Numbered from the stretch's first letter, positions 1-6,239 are shown. The stretch is DNA of 9,747 bases from Comamonadaceae bacterium (GCA_947372005.1 CANBRV010000070.1:1-9747); one strand, 5' to 3'. The notes: generated by a model from the letters alone, not told the origin. A program made the numbers and translations.

Positions 1-1099
1 ACGGAGCAATGCGCGGCACGGCATCTTGAATCGGGGCAATCCCCAGCGACTCGCGCACTTTGTTTTCAATCTCGATGGCGAGGTCGGGATTTTCGCGCAA
101 AAATTCGCGTGAGTTATCGCGGCCTTGACCAATCTTTTCGCCGTTGTAGGCGTACCAAGCGCCCGATTTTTCGATCACTTTGGCTTCCACACCCATGTCG
201 ATCACTTCGCCCAAGCGCGAAATGCCTTCGCCAAACAAAATATCGAACTCAGCCGTTTTAAAAGGCGAGGCAACTTTGTTTTTGACAATTTTGACGCGGG
301 TTTCGTTGCCAATGGCTTCTTCGCCTTTTTTGATCGTGCCGATGCGGCGAATATCCAAGCGAACCGAGGCGTAGAACTTGAGCGCGTTGCCGCCTGTGGT
401 TGTTTCTGGCGAGCCAAACATCACGCCAATCTTCATGCGGATTTGGTTAATAAAGATCACCATGCAATTGGTGCGTTTGATCGAACCCGTTAATTTACGC
501 AGCGCTTGGCTCATGAGCCGTGCTTGCAAGCCTGGTAGCGAGTCACCCATTTCGCCTTCAATCTCGGCCTTGGGGGTGAGGGCGGCGACCGAGTCCACTA
601 CGATCAGATCGACACCGCCTGAGCGAACGAGCGAATCGACGATTTCTAGCGCTTGCTCGCCTGTGTCGGGTTGGCTAATCAGTAAATCTTGCAGATTCAC
701 GCCCAATTTTTGCGCGTACTGGATATCGAGTGCATGTTCGGCATCAACAAAAGCGCATTGACCGCCAATTTTTTGCATTTCAGCAATCACTTGCAAGGTC
801 AGCGTGGTTTTGCCCGAGGACTCGGGGCCATAAATTTCGACCACGCGGCCACGTGGCAAGCCACCCACGCCAAGCGCCACATCTAAGCCCAGCGAGCCTG
901 TCGAGACGACTTGGATGTCTTCAATCACTTCGCCCTCGCCAAGGCGCATGATCGTGCCCTTGCCAAATTGCTTTTCAATTTGCGACAACGCCGCTTGAAG
1001 CGCTTTTTGCTTTTCTGCACGCTCGGCGGTTTGCTTGGCGTCTAACTTAGCATCGGATTTTGTGGCAAGCTTTGGCTCGGCTGCGATTTCTGCTTTCAT
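1..1099 (-). CDS. recA: Recombinase RecA (C-terminus cut by window edge)
   Basis: RecA coats single-stranded DNA, drives ATP-dependent strand exchange in homologous recombination, and as a filament triggers LexA self-cleavage (SOS response). I translated 366 codons from the reverse strand with no stop; the reading frame leaves the window. Walker A GPESSGKTT is at residues 91-99, Walker B LIVVDS at 165-170, the L1 region around EGEMGDSLPG at 181-190, and the L2 region near GVMFGSPETTTGGNALKFY at 225-243. The core matches Burkholderiales RecA very closely. The start is well fixed: AGGAG lies 6 nt upstream of the ATG and there is no other Met before residue 51. Compared with E. coli RecA there are about 25 extra N-terminal residues, rich in Lys, Ala and Glu. 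A LexA box and an extended -10 precede it. Only the acidic C-terminal tail region is missing, so whether recX follows cannot be seen. Confidence 0.98.
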   Translation of the reverse strand, partial: MKAEIAAEPKLATKSDAKLDAKQTAERAEKQKALQAALSQIEKQFGKGTIMRLGEGEVIEDIQVVSTGSLGLDVALGVGGLPRGRVVEIYGPESSGKTTLTLQVIAEMQKIGGQCAFVDAEHALDIQYAQKLGVNLQDLLISQPDTGEQALEIVDSLVRSGGVDLIVVDSVAALTPKAEIEGEMGDSLPGLQARLMSQALRKLTGSIKRTNCMVIFINQIRMKIGVMFGSPETTTGGNALKFYASVRLDIRRIGTIKKGEEAIGNETRVKIVKNKVASPFKTAEFDILFGEGISRLGEVIDMGVEAKVIEKSGAWYAYNGEKIGQGRDNSREFLRENPDLAIEIENKVRESLGIAPIQDAVPRIAP

Positions 1100-1105
1100 G
1101 GTGTA

Positions 1106-1110
1106 CTCCT
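1106..1110 (-). promoter_or_regulatory. Ribosome binding site of recA
   Basis: On the minus strand AGGAG lies 6 nt upstream of the ATG at 1099. It is a near-ideal Shine-Dalgarno sequence and fixes the recA start, which includes the N-terminal extension. Confidence 0.85.
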
Positions 1111-1129
1111 GTTAAAAACTATCAAAAAG

Positions 1130-1145
1130 CTGTATGGGATGACAG
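1130..1145 (-). promoter_or_regulatory. LexA (SOS) box of recA
   Basis: CTGTATGGGATGACAG matches the proteobacterial LexA operator CTGT-N8-ACAG exactly in both half-sites and spacing. Read in the recA direction it is CTGTCATCCCATACAG, begins 1 nt after the -10 hexamer, and ends 30 nt before the start codon. A bound LexA dimer would cover the transcription start. That recA is LexA-controlled is established in many proteobacteria; the placement here is read directly from the sequence. Confidence 0.92.
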
Positions 1146-1146
1146 T

Positions 1147-1155
1147 AATATAGCA
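1147..1155 (-). promoter_or_regulatory. Extended -10 promoter element of recA
   Basis: On the minus strand TGCTATATT reads as an extended -10 (TGn plus TATATT, 5 of 6 matches to TATAAT). No good -35 sits 16-18 nt upstream. A TTGACT at 1184-1189 is about 31 nt away, too far to pair with it, but the stretch between is very AT-rich and could act as an UP-like element. The predicted start of transcription falls inside the LexA box at roughly 1140, giving a leader of about 40 nt. Confidence 0.65.
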
Positions 1156-1212
1156 GAAGTAAAAATGAAATTTATAAATTATTAGTCAATTTAATGGACT
1201 TATTTTGATGAA

Positions 1213-2295
1213 TTAAAGTGTGTGCGAGCGATCACCCACAGCGAATCCCAGTGGTTCAAAATCAGGTAGCGTTGAGAGGCAAATGACCTTAAAAAGCTCG
1301 CCCATTTCATGCTCTGTCACTAGCTTTTGTGCCATGGCACGTTCAGCCAAAGAGGCGTGGGTGAGGTGATCTAGCAGGCCGCAGTTCAGCAAAAACCGTC
1401 CTTGCGAGGTGTAGCCGTTCACCGTGAGCCCCGCATCCTGTGCCGCCAGTGCAATTTCCGTGAAATTGACGTGCGCCGTGATATCTTTTTCGCCTACCTC
1501 TAGCAGCGGGTTTTCGCTTGATTGATGCCCTCGATGGCACATGAGTGTGCCCATGTGGCGTTCGGGGTGATAGTACTCACTCTCGCTAAAACCATAATCA
1601 ATCATCAAAACAGCGCCGCCGTATTTAGACGTATTGAGCTTGTCCGCTAGTGTTTTGATGAAAGCAACGCCTTGCGGGTGAATCTCGGTGAGGTAGTCGT
1701 GATGGCCGTCAATCTCGACAGGTGGGCGTAGCGCTGTTATTTCGTCCGCAAAATGGAGCTCATCGTGCATGCTCACCACGCCACGCTCAAACCAAATTTT
1801 GTTTTTTCGAGCCAGCAGCTTGACAGGCATGGCATCCAAAACCTCATTGCCAATGATGACGCCCGAGAGCACATCGGGCAAGGTTTGTTGCCAAGTAACC
1901 TTGGAAGCCAATGCAGGTGCGGCTTGCAGGGTTTCTTGCTGTAGTGCTTGCAAACTGCCAGAGACATCGACAATGTTGTATTGACGCACCCTGTTGCCAA
2001 GTGCGTTCAAAAGTTGCAGGGCGAGGGCTCCTGTGCCTGCACCAAACTCCCACACCTCATCTGTTCCTGTAGCGTCCAAGCACTGCGCAACTTGGGTAGC
2101 AAGTGTTTGGCCAAAATAAGGGGAAATGACAGGGCTAGTCACAAAATCACTAGTTGCGGCATCTTTCCCGATTTGATTTTGGGACCGTGTGTAGTAGCCA
2201 AGTACAGGGTGGTAGAGGGCGCGCGACATAAAGACATCAAAAGGTGTCCAATCTGCGGCGGTGATGCTGGATGAAATGGGTGAGAAAATGCTCAT
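1213..2295 (-). CDS. Class I SAM-dependent methyltransferase, MidA/NDUFAF7 family
   Basis: This 360-residue protein belongs to the COG1565 (DUF185) methyltransferase family. The mitochondrial member NDUFAF7/MidA dimethylates an arginine of the complex I subunit NDUFS2; the substrate of bacterial members is not settled. Visible family marks are ALYHPVLGYY (26-35), DFVTSPVISPYFG (50-62), the SAM-binding loop EFGAGTGALA (83-92), GNEVLDAMPV (149-158) and IDYG (232-235). Length is normal for the family. No signal peptide or membrane segment is seen, so it is probably cytoplasmic. The start ATG has only a weak GAG upstream. The gene is divergent from the SDR-folB-ttcA operon with a 21-bp gap and lies upstream of recA in the same direction, but recA has its own promoter and SOS box, so the two need not share a transcript. 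I see no terminator between them. Confidence 0.9.
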   Translation of the reverse strand: MSIFSPISSSITAADWTPFDVFMSRALYHPVLGYYTRSQNQIGKDAATSDFVTSPVISPYFGQTLATQVAQCLDATGTDEVWEFGAGTGALALQLLNALGNRVRQYNIVDVSGSLQALQQETLQAAPALASKVTWQQTLPDVLSGVIIGNEVLDAMPVKLLARKNKIWFERGVVSMHDELHFADEITALRPPVEIDGHHDYLTEIHPQGVAFIKTLADKLNTSKYGGAVLMIDYGFSESEYYHPERHMGTLMCHRGHQSSENPLLEVGEKDITAHVNFTEIALAAQDAGLTVNGYTSQGRFLLNCGLLDHLTHASLAERAMAQKLVTEHEMGELFKVICLSTLPDFEPLGFAVGDRSHTL

Positions 2296-2316
2296 TGCTA
2301 CGACTCTAACAAATTT

Positions 2317-3117
2317 ATGAAGTTACCTCACGTTCTTATTACTGGCGGCGCGCTCCGATTAGGCGCTGTTTTAGTGCGGGCGTTTGCTACCAGCGGTTGG
2401 CATGTGTTTTTGCATTACAGCAAGTCCAAGGAAAAGGCGGAGCAATTGGCAAGCACCTTGAATCGAGAGGGCTATTCGGTGTCGTGCGTACAGGCGGATT
2501 TGGCGCACGATGCGGATCGCAAAGCCATGATGGATGTGGTCTACGGTCAAGCCTCTCATCTGGATTGCTTGATTAATAACGCTTCGCAATTTGAAGCAGA
2601 CAGCGCTGATGCGTTTAACGCGACCGATGCGTCAAATCAGTGGGCGGTCAATTTGATGGCACCGTTAGATTTGACGCAAATCTTGGCGCAAAGAAATGCC
2701 CAAGCGGGTCATGCAGCAAGCTGCGTAATTCATGTTTTAGACCAAAAAGTATTTAATCTGAACCCAGACTACTTCAGCTATACCGTCGGCAAGCTCGCGC
2801 TAGAGCGTACCGTCGCGCTGCAAGCGCAGGCGTTGGCGCCACGTGTGCGCGTGTGCGGCGTTGCACCAGGTTTGATGTATCTGAGCGGTCCGCAGTCGCC
2901 GGAAAACTTTGAGTTGGCGTCAATCATGAATTTGATGCAAAAAGCGATTGATCCAGCGGATGTGGCTAGCACCTGTTTGTTTTTGGCTCAAAACCAAGCC
3001 ATTACAGGTGTGACGCTGGCAGTGGACAACGGCCAACACTTGGTCGCCAGCAATCGCGATGTGATGTTTGTGGCGCAAGAAAAATTAGAGCGCAATTTAG
3101 AGAGTAAAAAAGTATGA
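2317..3117 (+). CDS. SDR family oxidoreductase of the pteridine reductase / FolM type
   Basis: This 266-residue NAD(P)H-dependent short-chain dehydrogenase probably reduces dihydropterins (dihydromonapterin or dihydrofolate). The cofactor loop is TGGALRLG (9-16), with Arg where classical SDRs have Gly, as in PTR1 and FolM. NNAS (87-90) replaces the usual NNAG. The usual catalytic Ser is replaced by Asp142, followed by Tyr155 and Lys159 (YTVGK). Leishmania PTR1 uses Asp181, Tyr194 and Lys198, which is the same spacing. The ATG at 2317 is the only possible start: an in-frame TGA lies at 2281-2283 with no other start codon after it. No clear Shine-Dalgarno sequence precedes it. It is the first gene of a four-gene operon and overlaps folB by 4 bp, which supports a pterin role. 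FolM-like activity is inferred; a different carbonyl substrate remains possible. Confidence 0.87.
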   Translation: MKLPHVLITGGALRLGAVLVRAFATSGWHVFLHYSKSKEKAEQLASTLNREGYSVSCVQADLAHDADRKAMMDVVYGQASHLDCLINNASQFEADSADAFNATDASNQWAVNLMAPLDLTQILAQRNAQAGHAASCVIHVLDQKVFNLNPDYFSYTVGKLALERTVALQAQALAPRVRVCGVAPGLMYLSGPQSPENFELASIMNLMQKAIDPADVASTCLFLAQNQAITGVTLAVDNGQHLVASNRDVMFVAQEKLERNLESKKV

Positions 3118-3491
3118 CCATCGATTTGACGCAGTGCCGCCGTTTGTTTTTAAAGAATTACGAGGTCAACATCAACATTGGTGTTCACGAGTTTGAAAAA
3201 AAGGGTGAGCAGCGCGTGCTGTTTAACGTCGAGTTGTATGTGCCGCTCGCCATGTCCACGCCTGTTGCCGATGATTTGGCTGAGGTGGTGGACTACGACT
3301 TTATGCGTCAAACCATTGCTAACCGCGTCGCACAAGGTCACATCCATTTGCAAGAGACGCTGTGCGACGATGTGCTGAAAACGATGCTGGCGCATCCCAA
3401 GGTGATGGCGGCGCGCGTGTCTACGCAAAAACCTGATGTCTACCCCGACTGTGAGTCGGTGGGTGTTGAAGTATTTGGAGTAAAAAAATGA
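3114..3491 (+). CDS. folB: Dihydroneopterin aldolase
   Basis: FolB converts 7,8-dihydroneopterin to 6-hydroxymethyl-7,8-dihydropterin and glycolaldehyde, a step in folate synthesis, and family members often also epimerise at C2'. The 125-residue length is typical. Family marks are NYEVNINIGVHEFEKKGEQ (15-33), Tyr61 in VVDYDFM, Glu81 in the HLQETLCDDV helix, and the catalytic-type Lys106 in STQKPDVYP. The enzyme is normally a cytoplasmic octamer. The ATG overlaps the upstream SDR stop (ATGA), with a purine-rich AGAGAG about 9 nt upstream, so translation is probably coupled. It overlaps ttcA downstream in the same way. Confidence 0.95.
   Translation: MTIDLTQCRRLFLKNYEVNINIGVHEFEKKGEQRVLFNVELYVPLAMSTPVADDLAEVVDYDFMRQTIANRVAQGHIHLQETLCDDVLKTMLAHPKVMAARVSTQKPDVYPDCESVGVEVFGVKK
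3477..3480 (+). promoter_or_regulatory. Ribosome binding site of ttcA
   Basis: GGAG at the 3' end of folB lies 7 nt before the ttcA ATG at 3488. It supports that start and coupled translation across the ATGA overlap. Confidence 0.7.
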
Positions 3492-4453
3492 TTGAAGAAA
3501 CAATTGCTGAAGTGCCAGCAAAGCTAACCGCTCGCGAGCGCAAAGCGCAGCAGCCACTAGAGATTCAAAAACTAGAAAAGCGCCTGTGCCGCGAAGTTGG
3601 CCGCGCGATCATTGACTACAACATGATCGAAGAGGGCGACCGCGTGATGGTCTGCGTGTCTGGCGGCAAAGACAGCTACGGCATGCTAGATATTTTGATC
3701 AAACTCCAGCAGCGCTCGCCCGTCAAATTTACGCTCGTCGCGGTCAATCTCGATCAAAAACAACCAGGTTTTCCTGATCACATCTTGCCCGCGTACCTTG
3801 AATCTATTGGCGTGGAGTACCACATCGAAAATCAAGACACCTATTCCATCGTCAAGCGCTTGATTCCTGAAGGCAAGACCATGTGCTCGCTTTGCTCGCG
3901 TCTGCGGCGTGGCATTTTGTATAAGGTGGCCGACAAATTAGGTGCGACCAAAGTGGCGCTCGGACATCACCGCGACGACATCTTGCAAACCTTCTTTTTG
4001 AACATGTTTTTTGCCGCCAAGATGAAGGCCATGCCGCCAAAACTCGTGTCCGATAACGGCAACCATATCCTGATTCGTCCGATGGCTTATGTGCCAGAAA
4101 CTGACCTCATCGCATGGGCTGAGCACAAGCAATTCCCTATCATCCCGTGCACGCTGTGTGGCAGCCAAGATGGCCTGCAGCGCGTGCAAGTGGGCAACTT
4201 ACTGCGCGAGTGGCAAAAGAAATATCCTGGCCGTGTGGAGAACATGTTTAGTGCGATGCAAGACATCAAGCCTTCGCATATGCTAGACCGCAAGCTCTAT
4301 GACTTTGAAGGACTCAAACCCACGGGCGTAGAAGATCCCGAGGGTGATAAAGCCTTTGATCCTGAAGTGTTTAAAGAGGCTTTGCCATCCACTGCGCTCG
4401 GCCAAAAAATGATTTCAATTGCCACCGAGAGCAGCGTTGGAGCATGTTCATGA
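3488..4453 (+). CDS. ttcA: tRNA 2-thiocytidine(32) synthetase TtcA
   Basis: TtcA thiolates cytidine 32 in the anticodon loop of certain tRNAs, using ATP to activate the base and an oxygen-sensitive [4Fe-4S] cluster. The protein has 321 residues. The PP-loop SGGKDS is at 58-63, the first CxxC pair is Cys133/Cys136 (MCSLCSR), the helix GHHRDDILQT is at 159-168, and the second pair is Cys221/Cys224 (CTLCGSQ). In the E. coli enzyme three such cysteines hold the cluster; all candidates are present here. A tail of about 60 residues follows MLDRKLYDFEGL. The start overlaps the folB stop by 4 bp and has GGAG 7 nt upstream. The next gene overlaps its stop by 4 bp. Confidence 0.96.
   Translation: MIEETIAEVPAKLTARERKAQQPLEIQKLEKRLCREVGRAIIDYNMIEEGDRVMVCVSGGKDSYGMLDILIKLQQRSPVKFTLVAVNLDQKQPGFPDHILPAYLESIGVEYHIENQDTYSIVKRLIPEGKTMCSLCSRLRRGILYKVADKLGATKVALGHHRDDILQTFFLNMFFAAKMKAMPPKLVSDNGNHILIRPMAYVPETDLIAWAEHKQFPIIPCTLCGSQDGLQRVQVGNLLREWQKKYPGRVENMFSAMQDIKPSHMLDRKLYDFEGLKPTGVEDPEGDKAFDPEVFKEALPSTALGQKMISIATESSVGACS
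4439..4442 (+). promoter_or_regulatory. Ribosome binding site deciding the histidine phosphatase start
   Basis: GGAG lies 7 nt before the ATG at 4450 but only 1 nt before the ATG at 4444. The spacing is the same as at the ttcA start, and the 4450 ATG forms the same ATGA overlap with the upstream stop, so 4450 is the likely true start. Confidence 0.7.
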
Positions 4454-5100
4454 GCCAAGAATCGACCCGCATCATTGCCATACGTCATGGTGAAACCGCA
4501 TGGAATGTGGACACGCGCATTCAAGGCTCGCTAGATATTGCACTCAATGCGCGGGGGCATGAGCAAGCCAAAGCCGTTGCCGAGGCGCTGCGCGGCGAGG
4601 ATATCGCAGCTATTTATTCCAGCGACCTTTGGCGTGCGCATGATACGGCGATGGCAATTGGCGAAGCCGTTGGCCTAGCGACCATACCGACTGAGGGTTT
4701 GCGCGAGCGACTCTTTGGGAAATTCGAAGGCAAAACCTTTGCTGAGGTGGAGGTACTGTGGCCTGATGAGGCTGTGTGTTGGCGTAGGCGTGATCCTGAT
4801 TTTTGCCCCGAAGGTGGTGAGTCGCTCATCACCTTTCGAGATCGGATTTTGAAGTGCGTGAGTGGCTTAGCTGCTCGCCATGCAGGTCAGCAAATCATTG
4901 TGGTGTCCCACGGGGGCGACAACGACATCTTGTACCGCGCTGCAACAGGACTCGACTTGCAAGCCCCGCGCACATGGAGCCTTGGCAATGCCGAGATCAA
5001 CCGCCTCTTGTGGACGCCGCAAGGCTTCTCGCTGGTCGGCTGGTCGGATACCGCGCATTTGCAGACGGCACCGAGGGATGAAGTGAACAATCCCAAATGA
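4450..5100 (+). CDS. Histidine phosphatase family protein (phosphoglycerate mutase-like)
   Basis: This is a 216-residue member of the histidine phosphatase (branch 1) superfamily, which forms a phosphohistidine intermediate to cleave or move phosphate groups. Residues visible from the 4450 start are the Arg12-His13-Gly-Glu-Thr signature with His13 as nucleophile, SSDLWRA (57-63) with Arg62, Glu86 in LRERLFGKFEG as probable proton donor, and His154 in VVSHGGDND. An ATG 6 nt earlier (4444) is in frame but lacks a usable ribosome binding site. Substrate cannot be read from sequence: cofactor-dependent mutases, alpha-ribazole phosphatase and broad phosphatases share these motifs, and no cobalamin genes are nearby. 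A pterin-phosphate substrate is possible given folB two genes upstream, but that is speculation. It is the last gene of the operon and ends 1 bp from the convergent radical SAM stop. Confidence 0.9.
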   Translation: MSQESTRIIAIRHGETAWNVDTRIQGSLDIALNARGHEQAKAVAEALRGEDIAAIYSSDLWRAHDTAMAIGEAVGLATIPTEGLRERLFGKFEGKTFAEVEVLWPDEAVCWRRRDPDFCPEGGESLITFRDRILKCVSGLAARHAGQQIIVVSHGGDNDILYRAATGLDLQAPRTWSLGNAEINRLLWTPQGFSLVGWSDTAHLQTAPRDEVNNPK

Positions 5101-5101
5101 T

Positions 5102-6202
5102 TTAAAACAGTCGCGCTTGATTGCTCAGACTACTCGCATCAAAGCGCGTGCAATCAAAACTGAGTGATGCGCGAACAGGTGGAATCAACTCATAGCGCTT
5201 CACTGCTTTTTCAAAGCGCTGCGCAATTAAGTTTGCCCACAAACCCGAACCAATCATGCGAGTGGCGAAATTCGCGTCATATTCTTTACCGCCGCGCATA
5301 TCGGCAATTCGCGCCATCACCCGCTCGGCACGATCTGGGTAATGAAGCGCAAGCCATTCTTTGAACAGAGGGGCAACTTCCCAAGGCAGGCGCAGCACGG
5401 TGTAAAACGCACTTCGCGCTCCTGCATTTTTAGCGGCTTCCAGCACCTGCTCCATGTCGTCGTTCATAAACGGGATTTGCGGTGAGACGCTCACGCCCAC
5501 GGGCACGCCAGCTTTTGCCAGCGTTTCAATCACGCGTAGCCGTCTGTGCGGGGCGGCGGCACGAGGCTCCAAGATGCGGGCGAGATGCACGTCTAGCGTG
5601 GTGATCGTCACGTAGATGGCGACGAGATTTTTTTGCGCCATCGGCACCAGTAAATCCAGATCGCGCTCCACCAGCGACGACTTACTGACCAGCGTGAAGG
5701 GGTGATTGGTTTTAGCAAAGACTTCGATACAGCTGCGCGTGAGCCCCAGTTCTCGTTCGCAAGGTTGATAGCAATCGGTTGCGCCGCCTACGTTGATGAC
5801 TTGCGGTTGATAACTTTTGCTTTGCAGCTCCTTGGCAAGAACCTCATGGATATTCGGTTTAGCGATGATTTTGGTTTCAAAGTCGAGACCAGGCGATAAG
5901 CCAAGGTAGCTGTGCGTCGGCCGTGCAAAACAATAAATGCAGCCATGTTCGCAGCCGCGATATGGGTTCAGCGTGAGACGAAACGGCAGATCAGGCGAGT
6001 CGTTTTTAGTGAGTGCGGACTTGGCCTTTTCAAAAATGATTTCTGTCTTGGGAGGTGATTTTTCATCGCTTACGAGCGTTTCGTCGCCCTCCCAACCATC
6101 ATCAAACTGCTCTCGTTGATCGAGTGAGAACCTATGTTGGATATGGCTTGCCGAGCCACGACCTTTGATGGCTTGAAGAGGGATACGGTGCTCGATTTGC
6201 AT
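5102..6202 (-). CDS. PA0069-family radical SAM protein (SplB-like)
   Basis: This 366-residue radical SAM enzyme belongs to the PA0069 family within the COG1533 group, which includes spore photoproduct lyase. The [4Fe-4S] motif is Cys84-x3-Cys88-x2-Cys91 in NPYRGCEHGCIYCFARP. The family N-terminal IPLQAIKGRG (7-16) is followed by a charged linker (about 26-70). Further marks are INVGGATDCYQPCE (136-149), TLVSKSSLVERD (170-181), VGVSVSPQIP (235-244) and a C-terminal region with LRLPWEVAPLF. The reaction is unknown; kinship to SplB and the LexA box in front suggest nucleic-acid repair, by inference. ATG 6202 is the only start: an in-frame TGA lies 27 nt upstream, and the family N-terminus begins just after it. 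No Shine-Dalgarno sequence is visible. The start codon lies inside a perfect inverted repeat. The alpha/beta hydrolase gene is 37 bp upstream on the same strand. Confidence 0.92.
   Translation of the reverse strand: MQIEHRIPLQAIKGRGSASHIQHRFSLDQREQFDDGWEGDETLVSDEKSPPKTEIIFEKAKSALTKNDSPDLPFRLTLNPYRGCEHGCIYCFARPTHSYLGLSPGLDFETKIIAKPNIHEVLAKELQSKSYQPQVINVGGATDCYQPCERELGLTRSCIEVFAKTNHPFTLVSKSSLVERDLDLLVPMAQKNLVAIYVTITTLDVHLARILEPRAAAPHRRLRVIETLAKAGVPVGVSVSPQIPFMNDDMEQVLEAAKNAGARSAFYTVLRLPWEVAPLFKEWLALHYPDRAERVMARIADMRGGKEYDANFATRMIGSGLWANLIAQRFEKAVKRYELIPPVRASLSFDCTRFDASSLSNQARLF
5112..5157. repeat. Two competing short inverted repeats at the convergent gene junction
   Basis: CGCGCTT (5112-5118) pairs with AAGCGCG (5142-5148), extended by GAT/ATC past one bulged A. 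TTGATTGC (5117-5124) pairs perfectly with GCAATCAA (5150-5157). The two pairings overlap and exclude each other. They lie inside the 3' end of the radical SAM coding region, just past the stop of the plus-strand operon. There is no T-run, so a classical intrinsic terminator is not supported; a weak or factor-dependent stop signal for the operon is possible. Confidence 0.3.
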
Positions 6203-6238
6203 GATTACTGTTAATAATAACAGTAATCATGCAAATCG
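6193..6238. repeat. Perfect 21-bp inverted repeat spanning the radical SAM start codon
   Basis: Arms 6193-6213 and 6218-6238 are exact reverse complements, separated by the 4-nt loop ATAA; pairing fails at the next base on both sides. The repeat fills almost the whole gap between the hydrolase stop (6240) and the radical SAM start (6202). It includes the first ten bases of the radical SAM coding sequence. In RNA it would make a long hairpin with few GC pairs. The inner 20 bp form a LexA box; the 13 bp of symmetry on each side beyond it are not needed for LexA and are unexplained. Confidence 0.95.
6206..6225 (-). promoter_or_regulatory. Consensus-quality LexA (SOS) box of the radical SAM gene
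   Basis: TACTGTTAATAATAACAGTA matches the extended LexA consensus TACTGT-N8-ACAGTA in both halves, with an AT-only centre. It is closer to consensus than the recA box in the same window. On the minus strand it ends 3 nt before the radical SAM ATG at 6202. A TATTAT hexamer (6214-6219, minus strand) inside the box is a possible -10, preceded by TG one base off the extended position. If so, transcription would start about 5 nt before the ATG, giving an almost leaderless mRNA, which fits the lack of a Shine-Dalgarno sequence. No good -35 is seen. The operator call is strong; the promoter call is tentative. Confidence 0.88.
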
Positions 6239-6239
6239 C

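Noticed and set aside
125..951. Overlapping plus-strand open frames opposite recA
   Set aside because: They are reverse-strand shadows of recA, which is continuous on the minus strand from 1099 to the window edge with all motifs intact.
1184..1189. TTGACT as the -35 of recA
   Set aside because: It is about 31 nt from the extended -10, well outside the usual 15-19 nt, and no -10 of quality lies at 16-18 nt from it.
3150..3557. Minus-strand open frame (135 codons) opposite folB and the start of ttcA
   Set aside because: It crosses two well-supported genes and their junction, with no motif of its own.
4444..4449. Upstream ATG as the histidine phosphatase start
   Set aside because: GGAG would be only 1 nt away; the ATG at 4450 has proper spacing and the same ATGA overlap as the other operon junctions.
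6193..6238. Intrinsic terminator of the hydrolase gene
   Set aside because: The stem has few GC pairs and no T-run follows it on either strand; the start codon and LexA box inside it point to a regulatory role.
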